The translations under genes and the position numbers were made by a program. Under the pieces are notes generated by a model, which was given only the letters and a program-made list of their open reading frames with translations, was not told the origin of the DNA and made no database searches. 64,000 nucleotides of DNA, taken from NCBI RefSeq assembly GCF_900114765.1, contig NZ_FOUD01000004.1:62001-126000 (forward strand). Direction: 5' to 3'. The DNA is from Halopseudomonas pachastrellae. Its GTDB lineage: Bacteria > Pseudomonadota > Gammaproteobacteria > Pseudomonadales > Pseudomonadaceae. The number at the start of each line of letters is the position of its first letter. Within the stretch, counting starts at the first letter, position 1. Positions 16,868-25,340 of this stretch are shown piece after piece.

Positions 16868-17455
16868 GTGGAAGCTTTTTTCGTATCGAGCGGGATTGTT
16901 ACGCTGGCCGAGATCGGCGACAAAACCCAACTGCTGGCGTTGCTGCTGGCTGCCCGTTTTCGCCGTCCGTGGCCCATTATCTGGGGCATTCTGGTTGCGA
17001 CAGTGGTCAACCACGCGATGGCTGGTGCCATCGGACAGTTGGTTGCCGATTACCTCAATGAAACCTGGCAGCACGCGATCCTTGCCGTTTCCTTCCTGGC
17101 GGTTGCTGCCTGGACGCTGATTCCGGACAAGCTCGACGAAGACGAAGCGCCGCCAGTCGGGCGTTACGGCGCCTTCGTGGCAACCGTGATCGCCTTCTTC
17201 CTGGCTGAAATGGGTGACAAGACGCAGATTGCGACCGTGGTACTGGCGGCGCAGTTTGATGCTTACGTCAGGGTCGTGTTGGGGACAACGGTCGGCATGC
17301 TGTTGGCCAACGTGCCGGTGGTGATTCTGGGCAATGTGGCGGCCGAGCGCCTGCCGCTGCCGCTGATCCGACGTATTACCGCTTTTGCCTTCCTGGTGCT
17401 GGGCCTGTACTCCGCCTGGATGCTGTTTCAGCCGATGCTGACGACGGATGGCTGA
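16868..17455 (+). CDS. TMEM165/GDT1 (UPF0016) family cation transporter, probable Mn2+ exporter
   Basis: A 195-residue, six-helix inner-membrane protein with two inverted repeats, each carrying the family motif E-x-G-D-K-[TS]: LAEIGDKTQLLALLLAAR and LAEMGDKTQIATVVLAAQ. These acidic motifs form the cation site. Bacterial members such as MneA of Vibrio export Mn2+. I took the GTG at 16868 as start because upstream in-frame codons lie inside the riboswitch. Control by a yybP-ykoY element strongly supports a manganese role. Confidence 0.9.
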   Translation: MEAFFVSSGIVTLAEIGDKTQLLALLLAARFRRPWPIIWGILVATVVNHAMAGAIGQLVADYLNETWQHAILAVSFLAVAAWTLIPDKLDEDEAPPVGRYGAFVATVIAFFLAEMGDKTQIATVVLAAQFDAYVRVVLGTTVGMLLANVPVVILGNVAAERLPLPLIRRITAFAFLVLGLYSAWMLFQPMLTTDG

Positions 17456-17456
17456 C

Positions 17457-18398
17457 TCAGTTGCCGTTGACGATGCGGTTGCGCCCCTGCTGCTTGGCTT
17501 GATACAGGTTGCGATCCACGGCGTCGAGAAAGACTCGTGGATCGTCCTGTTGGCTGGGTATCAGGGTACCAATGCCCATGCTCAGGGTCAGAATCTGGCC
17601 GGCGGGGGAGTTGGCGTGGGCAATCTGCTCCTTGAACAGCAGCGCTCGGCAGCGCTCGGCTACCCGTTCGGCTGCCTTGGCGTCGGTCTCCGGCAATACC
17701 AGAATGAACTCCTCGCCGCCGTAGCGGGCAAAAAAGTCCCGGGCCCGTGCTGCGGCCCCGCTGAGCACCTTGGCTACGCGCTTGAGGCAGTCATCGCCGG
17801 CAATGTGGCCGTAGTGGTCGTTGTACTGCTTGAAGAAGTCGATATCCAGCAGGATCACTGACAGGGGTTGGCCGTTGCGGCGTGCATTGGTCCATTCCAG
17901 TTGCAGAATGGAGTCGAACATGCGGCGGTTCGCGACGCCGGTCAGACCGTCCTTGAACGACAGCTCTTCGAGCTCTCGTTGCAGTGCTTTGAGTTTCTCT
18001 TCGGTTTTCTTGCGCTCACTGATGTCGAACATGAAACCGATCAGTGCTTCTACCTCGCCGTTCTCGTCCCGCGCTACATGCACCACATCGCGAATCCAGA
18101 CGTAATCCCCGTCGGCAGTCAGGGCGCGGTAGTCCGCCTCGTGGTCGGTGCCGGACTGTGACTGGGATACGCAGAAGTTGACCACCCACTCGCGGTCTTC
18201 CGGGTGCATGCGTGTGGCCCAGTCATCCACGCTCAGCCAGCTGTCCTGGCGCCAGCCCAGCAGGTGCTCGATTTGCGGACCGATATAGGTGAAAGCCATG
18301 GTCTTCCAGTCGATCTTCCACGGAATGGCCTTGGTCGATTCGAGCAGGGTTTTGTAGACCGCGCTGTCCTGAGCAATTTCGGTGGCGATGTCGGTCAT
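17457..18398 (-). CDS. PAS-GGDEF diguanylate cyclase
   Basis: Makes c-di-GMP from two GTP. A PAS_3-type fold (about 25-140: WKTMAFTYIGPQIEHLLGW, then the PAC signature YVWIRDVVH) is followed by a short coiled coil and a GGDEF domain with LTGVANRRMFD and the active-site motif GGEEF (about residue 227). A degenerate I-site cannot be judged confidently. No membrane segment, so cytoplasmic. Start chosen at the ATG at 18398 (MTDIATEIAQD, 313 residues). The end lies two bases from that of the convergent GDT1 gene. Confidence 0.93.
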   Translation of the reverse strand: MTDIATEIAQDSAVYKTLLESTKAIPWKIDWKTMAFTYIGPQIEHLLGWRQDSWLSVDDWATRMHPEDREWVVNFCVSQSQSGTDHEADYRALTADGDYVWIRDVVHVARDENGEVEALIGFMFDISERKKTEEKLKALQRELEELSFKDGLTGVANRRMFDSILQLEWTNARRNGQPLSVILLDIDFFKQYNDHYGHIAGDDCLKRVAKVLSGAAARARDFFARYGGEEFILVLPETDAKAAERVAERCRALLFKEQIAHANSPAGQILTLSMGIGTLIPSQQDDPRVFLDAVDRNLYQAKQQGRNRIVNGN

Positions 18399-18481
18399 GG
18401 TCGCATCTCTTCTGGCAAAGGTTGTCAATCGGTCACTGGTAACAGGTAGCAGGCTTCATGCCAAGTGGCCATTATGGCCTT

Positions 18482-19264
18482 TTACTGTGGCGGTTGTGTG
18501 TCCGCGAGGCTGTGTATTGCCCGTTGATACAGCGCCATCAGCTGCTCCGGCTGGTCATAGACGATGCGCTCGCCTGCACTTAGCTCCCGGCGCATCAGCC
18601 GGAGCATCTGCTCCAGAGTGGGCTGCGCAAAATGGCTCGCTGCTTCACTGGTAACCTCCGCCAGGCGTCCGGCGATGACGGCCGAGTCACTGACAACCGG
18701 GCAGATACGGTAGCGATAGGTGCCGCCAATGGCCTCGGGCATCAGGTCCATGAAGCGGTCCGGTCGCTGGCGGAAAAAGCTCAGCGGCAAGCGATAGGTG
18801 TTGTGGCCGAGAATGGGCAGGTCATCCGGCACCGCCTCTTCTTCGTCCAGCACCTGCAGGCCGGTGGCCGGCGGCAGCAGTTGATCAAGTTGATAGGTTT
18901 GGGCCATGCGCGGGTTGCCAACGCGGACCAGGTTGGCGATCAGCTCGCCGAGAGAGGCGTGGCCGTTGATGGCCGCGCGCTTGGGCAGGCCACCCCAGGC
19001 GCCGTCAGCACCGTTGAGTAACGCCTCCAGTACCGAGGCGTTCTCGAAACCGCCGCCAGCGTGCATGTGCACCAGCAGCTTGAGGGGGCTAGGCAAGCGG
19101 CTGCGTGCAACGGCGACACAGGCGCCAACCCGTTCGCCAACCGGGTTTGCGCGCAGTGACAGATCGATGAACAACTGCTTGATGTTGCGCAGTTGATCAC
19201 TCTTGTCCTGGGCGCCGGCGAGTATGGCGTGGGCGTTGGCCAGGGTATCAGTAGCTGTGGGCAT
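18482..19264 (-). CDS. HMGL/DRE-TIM-like protein of unknown function
   Basis: From the ATG at 19264 (GGAAGG nine bases upstream) the product has 260 residues. Residues 55-115 resemble the second half of a DRE-TIM metallolyase barrel (HMG-CoA lyase, isopropylmalate synthase): LLVHMHAGGGF carries an H-x-H pair at 66 and 68 like the divalent-metal ligands, followed by LEALLNGADGAWGG and GHASLGELIANL. The first half of the barrel, including the DRE motif, is absent, and the C-terminal 150 residues look unfamiliar. Activity is uncertain. Confidence 0.55.
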   Translation of the reverse strand: MPTATDTLANAHAILAGAQDKSDQLRNIKQLFIDLSLRANPVGERVGACVAVARSRLPSPLKLLVHMHAGGGFENASVLEALLNGADGAWGGLPKRAAINGHASLGELIANLVRVGNPRMAQTYQLDQLLPPATGLQVLDEEEAVPDDLPILGHNTYRLPLSFFRQRPDRFMDLMPEAIGGTYRYRICPVVSDSAVIAGRLAEVTSEAASHFAQPTLEQMLRLMRRELSAGERIVYDQPEQLMALYQRAIHSLADTQPPQ

Positions 19265-19452
19265 CAGCTGAGCCTTCCGTGGTGGTGATATCAACTACTC
19301 TGTTTAGCACCAAGCCCGGCAGGCCGCTAGCGAGTTAGTGCGACCAAAGAACACTGCAGGTTGTCATCTGGCTGTGTTACCTATGACCTGGATCAGCACG
19401 TTTACCCATTCCAAAACCCATAATCTGTGCTGCCGATGCAAGGATGTCTGCC

Positions 19453-20715
19453 ATGAATTCAGTTGTCACCCGCCTGTCCCGCCGCCTGCTGCTGCCGTTG
19501 ATGTTTGGCTGGAGCAGCTTCGCTTTTGCTGCCGACCCCATAGCCCTTGGTATGAACTTGCCGCGAACCGGCCAGTACGCCCAGGAGGGGCTGATGCAGA
19601 TGCGCGGTGCGCTGCTGGCCGTGGAGGAAATCAATCAAGCCGGTGGCGTGCTGGGGCGCCCGCTGGAGCTGCTGGAGCGCGATTCGGCCTCGAACCCTGA
19701 GCGTGCGCAGCGCAACGTGGATGAGCTGGCGGGTGAAGGGGCGCGGATGCTGTTTGGTGGTGCCTCCAGCGCGGTTGCCATCGCTGCCGGGCAGCGCGCC
19801 CGCGAGCGTGGCCTGTTGTACTTTGGCACCCTTACCTATTCCAACGACACGACCGGCGCGGCCGGTCATCGCTATATGTTCCGCGAGAGCTACAACGCTT
19901 GGATGGCGGCGCGGGTATTGTCCGCCCAGCTGCAGGAGCAGTTTGCCGGCAAGCGTTATTACTATGTGACCGCCGATTACACCTGGGGCCACAGCACCGA
20001 GCAGTCGATGCGCCACTTTACCGACACGGCGTCCGCCGAGGCCCATGGCGCGACCCTGGTACCTTTCCCCAACGCGTCGCTGCGTGAGCTGCGCGAGGCG
20101 TTGCAAAAAGCCAAGGACGCGGAGCCGGAAGTGCTGGTGCTGGTGCTGTTTGGTGAGCAGATGGTCAAGGCCATGGGCATCGCCCGGCAGCTCGGCTTTG
20201 AGAACGTGCAGATCGTGGTGCCCAATCTGACGCTGAGTATGGTGGAGCAGGCAGGCCCGGCGGTTATGGCCGGGGTTATGGGGGCAGTGCCCTGGGCCTG
20301 GAACGTGCCGCAGCAGTTTGGCTATGCCCGTGGCGAGGCCTTTGTTAGTGACTTTGCCGCACGCTATGAAACCTATCCTTCCAGCTCTGCTGCCTCGGCG
20401 TACAGCATCGTCTATCAGTGGGCGGATGCGGTCACTCGTGTTGGCTCGCTGGACAGCGAGGCGCTGATTCGCGCGCTGGAAGGGCACAGCTATGAGCTGC
20501 TGAAAGACACGCAGACCTGGCGAGCCTTTGATCACCAGAACCTGCAAACGGTCTACGCCGTGCGCATCAAGCCACGCGCCGAGGTGATGGCAGACCCGCT
20601 GCGTCAGGACTATTTCGAGATTCTGGGCTCGCTGCCCGGCGAGCAGGCCGCGCAGACACTGGAGCAGTGGCAGGAGGTGCGCCGCGCGGCCGGTCAGCCG
20701 CTGCGGTTGCAGTAA
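19453..20715 (+). CDS. Periplasmic substrate-binding protein (branched-chain amino acid/amide type)
   Basis: A Peripla_BP_6-type solute receptor of 420 residues. The signal peptide (RLSRRLLLPLMFGWSSFAFA, cleavage near AFA-AD) is followed by IALGMNLPRTGQYAQEG and the two-lobe fold with ERDSASNPERAQRN and FGGASSAVAIAAG. AAGGA lies nine bases before the ATG at 19453. No permease or ATPase gene is adjacent, so it may serve a distant transporter or a sensor. Substrate unknown. Confidence 0.88.
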   Translation: MNSVVTRLSRRLLLPLMFGWSSFAFAADPIALGMNLPRTGQYAQEGLMQMRGALLAVEEINQAGGVLGRPLELLERDSASNPERAQRNVDELAGEGARMLFGGASSAVAIAAGQRARERGLLYFGTLTYSNDTTGAAGHRYMFRESYNAWMAARVLSAQLQEQFAGKRYYYVTADYTWGHSTEQSMRHFTDTASAEAHGATLVPFPNASLRELREALQKAKDAEPEVLVLVLFGEQMVKAMGIARQLGFENVQIVVPNLTLSMVEQAGPAVMAGVMGAVPWAWNVPQQFGYARGEAFVSDFAARYETYPSSSAASAYSIVYQWADAVTRVGSLDSEALIRALEGHSYELLKDTQTWRAFDHQNLQTVYAVRIKPRAEVMADPLRQDYFEILGSLPGEQAAQTLEQWQEVRRAAGQPLRLQ

Positions 20716-20739
20716 AGCGTGCTTGGCTGCTGACGGCGC

Positions 20740-21759
20740 CTAGAAACCCTGCGCCGCCAGCAGTGTGGCGATCTGCTCAAGGGCGGGGATGTCCTGCACG
20801 TCGGTCTCCAGCCAGGGAAGCTGTGGGCGCGGTAGCGCTGCGAAGGAGGCCTCGATCTGTTGCAGGTACTGCGCCTCCTGATCGCGGCGGCGCTGCAAGA
20901 AGGCGCCATCGGCGTCGGCCGGAATAACCCGGTTGACCAGGGTGGCGACCACCGGAATACCCGCCTCACCCAGCGCCTGTACCGCGCGCTCGGTCTCCAG
21001 AATCGGTAGCTTCTCCGGCGTCAGCACGAACATGAAGCCGCTCTGGGCCGGATCTTCCAGCTGGCGGCGGGCCTGATGAAACAGGCGGCGCCGGGTGCGC
21101 AGGGTATCGGCAATATCCCGGCTGCGGCGGTCCAGGCCACTGAGCTGATCCTCGTTTGGATCGGCCAGCGGGTTAGCCACGTCACGCCCGCTGCGCGGGG
21201 TCAGGTGTTGCAGTACCTTGCTCAGCTCGGCTGACTTGCGGTTGTGGCTGAGCAGTCCGTCGGTCCAGGCGGCCATCGCTTCGGGCAGTGTAAGCAGCCG
21301 CAGGGTGTGGCCGGTGGGCGCCGTATCAAAGATGATCAGGTCGTAATCGTCCGGCGGCGCCGTTACCAGCCGCGCGATGCGCTCCAGCAGTGCCGCCTCC
21401 TGGGTGCCGGGCGAGTGCCGGGTCAATTGCATCTGACGCGTCAGTTCCTGCAGCATCTCTGGTGCGGCCAGTTTGCGCATCTGGTCGATGACGCGGGCCA
21501 GGTGAGCGTCCACCTCGGCATCGGGGTCAATCTCCATGGCATCGAGGTTGGGCAGCAGGCGGCGCGGGCTGTCATCGAGCGCTCGGGCAAAGACATCGCC
21601 CAGGCTGTGGGCCGGGTCGGTGGACACCACCAGGCAGCGTTTGCCGCGCTGGGCGGCAAGCACGGCGAGGGCGGCTGATACGCTGGTTTTGCCCACGCCG
21701 CCCTTGCCGCCGACCCAGATCAGGCGGCGCTCAAGCAGGTTGGATAGATCGGTGGAAAT
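20740..21759 (-). CDS. ArsA/Get3-family ATPase with probable ATT start
   Basis: P-loop ATPase of the anion-pump/tail-anchored-targeting class: deviant Walker A GGKGGVGKT, switch I VSTDPAHSLGD, switch II IIFDTAPTGHTLRLL. The only standard start is a GTG inside the P-loop, which would destroy it. Reading back in frame to the TAA of the preceding gene, ATT at 21759-21757 has GGGAG seven bases before it and gives 339 residues beginning M-S-T-D-L-S-N-L-L-E-R-R-L-I-W-V. The arsenite-binding cysteines of ArsA are missing, so an arsenic pump is unlikely. Follows the cory-CC-star gene. Confidence 0.85.
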   Translation of the reverse strand: MSTDLSNLLERRLIWVGGKGGVGKTSVSAALAVLAAQRGKRCLVVSTDPAHSLGDVFARALDDSPRRLLPNLDAMEIDPDAEVDAHLARVIDQMRKLAAPEMLQELTRQMQLTRHSPGTQEAALLERIARLVTAPPDDYDLIIFDTAPTGHTLRLLTLPEAMAAWTDGLLSHNRKSAELSKVLQHLTPRSGRDVANPLADPNEDQLSGLDRRSRDIADTLRTRRRLFHQARRQLEDPAQSGFMFVLTPEKLPILETERAVQALGEAGIPVVATLVNRVIPADADGAFLQRRRDQEAQYLQQIEASFAALPRPQLPWLETDVQDIPALEQIATLLAAQGF

Positions 21760-21771
21760 AACGGTTCTCCC
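21757..21771 (-). promoter_or_regulatory. Shine-Dalgarno and ATT initiation site of the ArsA-like gene
   Basis: GGGAG at 21771-21767, seven-base spacer, then ATT at 21759-21757. The TAA of the upstream gene (21777-21775) is in the same frame, six bases before the Shine-Dalgarno. No ATG, GTG or TTG lies between that stop and the P-loop. CTG at 21738 is a weaker alternative without a ribosome-binding site. Confidence 0.6.
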
Positions 21772-21774
21772 GTT

Positions 21775-22056
21775 TTAGCAGCAACGAAAATGGTCGAGCG
21801 GCGAGTGCTCCATGCCCATGCGTCGGTGCCAGTCGTGGAAGCGCTCAAGCAGCAGCGGTTGCAGCTCCAGCGTGTAGTAGGCCGCCGGATTGGGCACGCC
21901 CATCATTTCGCCGAACACCAGCAGCATGAACAGGTCATCGTGGTCCCGGCGACTGCGGGCAATGGCGCCGCGATAGCGCGCGCTGTAGCTCTCTTCGAGA
22001 AAGAAGCGAGCCTGGCTCAGCCAGGCCCGCCAGTTGTCGCTGCGCTTAGTCGGCAT
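21775..22056 (-). CDS. cory-CC-star family small protein
   Basis: A 93-residue basic protein whose last two residues are Cys-Cys directly before the stop, the hallmark of the cory-CC-star family. The core has FFLEESYSARYRGAIARSRR, LFMLLVFGEMMGVPNPAAYY and FHDWHRRMGMEHSPLDHF. Function is unknown. Its start overlaps the end of the cstA-like gene by eleven bases, and the ArsA-type ATPase follows. The partners suggest a membrane-linked complex or a client or adaptor of the ATPase (inference). Confidence 0.85.
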   Translation of the reverse strand: MPTKRSDNWRAWLSQARFFLEESYSARYRGAIARSRRDHDDLFMLLVFGEMMGVPNPAAYYTLELQPLLLERFHDWHRRMGMEHSPLDHFRCC

Positions 22057-23731
22057 CGGGCTGTTCCGCTGCGGCCAGCGCCCGGTGGCGTTTTAGCGCC
22101 GCCGCGCACTCCAGCGCCACCAGAATCGCCGCTACCAGTACGACTATATCCAGCCCCAGCAGGAAGTAGTTTTCCTGTGCATAGAAGGTCTTGAGCTGCA
22201 GCACCAGGGCCAGCACGGTCATCAGCAGCAGGAAGCACAGCGGCAGCAGGGTGTACCACATGGGGCGGCGCATGTGCACCAGCATGACGGTGATCACCAG
22301 GAGCGTCAGGCCAGCCAGCAACTGGTTGGTGGTGCCAAACAGCGGCCAGATAATCATGCCGCCGGAGCCGTCTGCACCGCCGGCACCAAAGGCCAGCAGC
22401 AGGCAGGTGCCGATGGCCAGCAGCGTGGCTGGCAGCGGCTTTTTCATCCAGGGCTGGTTATAGATCTCGCCCCATTCCTGGAAGATGTAACGCTGCAGGC
22501 GCAGACCGGTGTCCATGGTGGTGCCGGCGAACAGCGCAGCCATGACGGTCAGCAGCGTTGCTGCTGTAACCTGTGGCAGACCGAGGCCGTTGTGGATCAC
22601 GTAAGCGCCGCCCTCAACGAAAGCTGTGACACCGCCCTGACCGAAGGCCGAGTACATGGCCTTCCAGTCTGCCAGGCTGGCAAAGCCGGCGCAGGCGACC
22701 AGAATCGCTGCCAGTGACAGGCAGCCTTCGCCGATGGCGCCGAAGTAACCAACAAAGCGGGCGTCGGTTTCCTTGTTCAGCTGCTTGGAGGTGGTGCCGG
22801 AGGCGACCAGCCCGTGGAAGCCGGAAATGGCCCCGCAGGCAATGGTGACGAACAGCAGTGGCAACAGCGACGGCGTGCCGGCCGGCACATCATTGTTGAT
22901 CATCGGGGCTACCAGCACCGGGTTGAGCAGCGCGATGGCGCCATAGAGGATCAGCAGACCAACAAACAGCTGCAGGCCGTTGATGTAGTCACGCGGCTGA
23001 AGCAGCATCCACACCGGCAGGACCGAGGCGATGCCGGCATACAGGAACAGCAGCAGAATCCACACCGCGTTGCCGGACATGCCGGCCACCTCGGCGGGCA
23101 TCTGAATCGGCACGCTGGGGCCAGCCCAGATCAGCGCATACAGCGCGACCACGCCGATCACCGAGACCACCGGCAGGCTGACGATGCGGCGATAGATCAA
23201 CTGGCCGACGATCAGGGCCACGACGATGGCGCCCCACACCGGCAGCACCGCAGTAGGGAAGTTCATCATCAGCTTGGCGATCACTACGGCGAATACCGCG
23301 TTGACCATCAGCAGCACCAGGAAGATGACGATCATGAAAATGCTGCGCGCGCGCTTGCCGACCACGTCGCCGGTCAGCGAGCCGACCGATTTCGCCTTGT
23401 TGCGCACGCTGGCCCAGATGGCGCCCATGTCGTGCACGCCAGCGAAGAAGATGGTGCCCATCACAACCCAGAGAAAGGCCGGCAGCCAGCCCCAGATAAC
23501 GGCAATGGCCGGACCGACGATAGGCGCGGCGCCGGCAACCGAGGTGAAATGGTGGCCCCAGAGAACAAAGCGGTTGGTCGGGACGAAGTCGATGCCATCT
23601 TCGAATTCGTGCGCCGGAGTGCGAAAGTCCGGGTCAAGGCGGTAAATACGCTGGGCGATAAAGCGTGAGTAGATGAGGTACCCGAGGGACATCATTACCA
23701 GCCCGATCAGCAGAAGGATCGCTGCGCTCAT
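22046..23731 (-). CDS. CstA-family carbon starvation transporter
   Basis: A 561-residue multispanning inner-membrane protein of the CstA family, whose members import pyruvate or peptides. The N-terminal signature NRFVLWGHHFTSVAGAAPIV and VVMGTIFFAGVHDMG are diagnostic, along with AISGFHGLVASGTTSKQL and IIWPLFGTTNQLLAG. It is shorter than E. coli CstA (about 700), as in the second subfamily. First of three overlapping or abutting genes with cory-CC-star and the ArsA-like ATPase. Confidence 0.92.
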   Translation of the reverse strand: MSAAILLLIGLVMMSLGYLIYSRFIAQRIYRLDPDFRTPAHEFEDGIDFVPTNRFVLWGHHFTSVAGAAPIVGPAIAVIWGWLPAFLWVVMGTIFFAGVHDMGAIWASVRNKAKSVGSLTGDVVGKRARSIFMIVIFLVLLMVNAVFAVVIAKLMMNFPTAVLPVWGAIVVALIVGQLIYRRIVSLPVVSVIGVVALYALIWAGPSVPIQMPAEVAGMSGNAVWILLLFLYAGIASVLPVWMLLQPRDYINGLQLFVGLLILYGAIALLNPVLVAPMINNDVPAGTPSLLPLLFVTIACGAISGFHGLVASGTTSKQLNKETDARFVGYFGAIGEGCLSLAAILVACAGFASLADWKAMYSAFGQGGVTAFVEGGAYVIHNGLGLPQVTAATLLTVMAALFAGTTMDTGLRLQRYIFQEWGEIYNQPWMKKPLPATLLAIGTCLLLAFGAGGADGSGGMIIWPLFGTTNQLLAGLTLLVITVMLVHMRRPMWYTLLPLCFLLLMTVLALVLQLKTFYAQENYFLLGLDIVVLVAAILVALECAAALKRHRALAAAEQPDAD

Positions 23732-23782
23732 GGGGTGGGGCTCCTGTGCGGTTGGGTCTTGTTTTAAGGGCGTGCCTTTGTC

Positions 23783-24247
23783 TCAGGCAAGCCACCCACC
23801 ACTATAGTTCAGCGCGGCGGCAGTGGGTCTACGACTAATGTCTAGAAGCCACAGGCCGCAACCAACCATCAAACCGCCCCCGAGTTTGCGCGCGGCGGGC
23901 TGATTCAGTGGTCTGGACAGTCGGCTGCCGAGCACCGCGTATAAACCCTTGACCAGCAACAGCGCGGCTGCAGTGGTATCCAGTACCTGCAGACACAGCA
24001 GCGGTGACAGTGGGGCGCTGATAAATAGTGGGAAGAAGCTGGCATAAAACACCAATGCCTTGATATCGCCCAGGGTCAGCATCAGACCGGCCAGCAGGCT
24101 TGTGTGCAGGCTGCCGGTGACGGCGGGTGTTGAGCGTGCTGCTGGTCGGCTGCGCCAGAGCGTCCAGCCAAACCAGATCAGGGCGTCGCCGGCATCGGCT
24201 GGCAGGTCTGTGTCGCAGCACTCGCAGTTGGGGCGTAGTTGCAGCAT
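23783..24247 (-). pseudogene. Chimera of a DUF1272 start and a LysE-family transporter end
   Basis: From the ATG at 24247 the 154-residue frame begins MLQLRPNCECCDTDLPADA, the opening of the small Cys-rich DUF1272 protein. At about residue 24 it passes into WFGWTLWRSRPA, the mid-region of a LysE/RhtB amino acid exporter, and continues with its C-terminal helices (LGDIKALVFYASFFPLF onward). The zinc-binding second half of DUF1272 and the first half of LysE are missing. An in-frame deletion joining two neighbouring genes explains this best; it is probably non-functional. Confidence 0.75.
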
Positions 24248-24361
24248 GGCAGATTCCGGTTTTGGAGTTATTCGCTGTTTTAGCAGCGGCTGATGCGCTG
24301 TGAAAGCCGGCTGGCAAGGGTGTACGCTGAGCACTGACTTTTGACTGATGCGAGCAAGCCC

Positions 24362-25024
24362 ATGCAAAGCCTGACCATTGATATCGTTTCCGACATTGCC
24401 TGCCCCTGGTGCGCCATCGGCTACGCCCGCCTGGAACGGGCGTTGACCACGCTCAAAGGTGAGATTGAGGGGCAGGTTGAGTGGCATGCCTTTGAACTCA
24501 ACCCGGATCCGAACCAGCAGCCCATGCCCATCGTCGAGGCACTGTCGCGTAAGTACGGCCGCAGCGAAGCTGAAATGCGGGCGGCGCAGGACAACATGAT
24601 CCGTATCGCCACCGATCTGGGGCTGAACTTTGCCCACATGCAGGAACGCAGCACCGCCAACACCTTTGATGGGCATCGGCTGGTCAAATGGGCGGCCGAG
24701 TATGGCCGACAGACGGCGATGAAGCAGGCATTGTTTGATGCCTACTTTGGCGAGGCAAAAAACGTCAGCGATAAAGACGTATTGCTGGAGGCGGTGCGCG
24801 CGGCAGGGCTGGATGCGGCAGAGGCCGAGCAGGTGCTGGACAGCGACCGCTTTGCCGACATCGTGCGCGCCGATGAGGCCAAGTGGCAGCAAGCCGGTAT
24901 CTCGTCTGTGCCGGCCTTTGTGATCAATGGCCGATATTTGATCTCGGGTGCGCAGGAGCCGGACTATCTGGTGCAGGCGTTGCGCGAGATTGCCCGGCAG
25001 GACGCCGAGGGCGCCTCCGCCTGA
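24362..25024 (+). CDS. DsbA-family oxidoreductase, FrnE-like
   Basis: A thioredoxin-fold protein of 220 residues with the active-site motif CPWC in DIACPWCAIGYARLE, a helical insertion, and the cis-Pro region ISSVPAFVINGRYLISGAQ. FrnE-type members are cytoplasmic disulfide isomerases or polyketide-associated oxidoreductases, and no signal peptide is present here. Start chosen at the ATG at 24362; an in-frame TTG seven codons earlier is less likely. Confidence 0.9.
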   Translation: MQSLTIDIVSDIACPWCAIGYARLERALTTLKGEIEGQVEWHAFELNPDPNQQPMPIVEALSRKYGRSEAEMRAAQDNMIRIATDLGLNFAHMQERSTANTFDGHRLVKWAAEYGRQTAMKQALFDAYFGEAKNVSDKDVLLEAVRAAGLDAAEAEQVLDSDRFADIVRADEAKWQQAGISSVPAFVINGRYLISGAQEPDYLVQALREIARQDAEGASA

Positions 25025-25041
25025 TGTTGTGATGCGGGGGA

Positions 25042-25074
25042 GCAGACCGACAGCCTGATGTGCTGACGGTCTGC
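25042..25074. repeat. Hairpin between the DsbA-family gene and the DUF2846 remnant
   Basis: Eight-base perfect arms GCAGACCG (25042-25049) and CGGTCTGC (25067-25074) around a 17-base loop. It lies between convergent reading frames and may terminate transcription, although no T-run follows. Confidence 0.35.
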
Positions 25075-25085
25075 AGGCTAGCGTC

Positions 25086-25340
25086 TTAGAGGTTGCTCTT
25101 GATCATGGTGCACTGCTGAACGCCGGCGCGGCCTTGTTGTTCGCTGACAACCTGCAGCTTGGAACCACCGGAGACCAGGCCCATTTTTACTTCCTGCCAG
25201 ACAAAGTAGTTACGATTGGCTTCGGTGTTGAGCAACAGCGACGAGGCGCCATTTTGTGAGCTGATGGTGTGCTGACCCGGTTCGAGCTGGAAGCGAACTA
25301 ATGCCTCTGCCGATGATATTCCGCTAGCGCTATTTTTCAG
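25086..25340 (-). pseudogene. 5'-truncated DUF2846 gene remnant
   Basis: On the minus strand, 84 sense codons end with TAA at 25088-25086 and read like the C-terminal part of a DUF2846 protein: LEPGQHTISSQNGASSLLLN, NYFVWQEVKMGLVSGGSKLQ, then VVSEQQGRAGVQQCTMIKS. An in-frame TGA (25343-25341) blocks extension upstream, and no ATG, GTG or TTG precedes the conserved region. The N-terminal half, normally with a lipoprotein signal, is gone. The break coincides with a perfect palindrome at 25341-25367. Confidence 0.7.

Noticed and set aside
20740-21759. Arsenite efflux ATPase (ArsA) annotation
   Set aside because: The fold is ArsA-like, but the metalloid-binding cysteines are absent and no arsB, arsD or arsR lies nearby.
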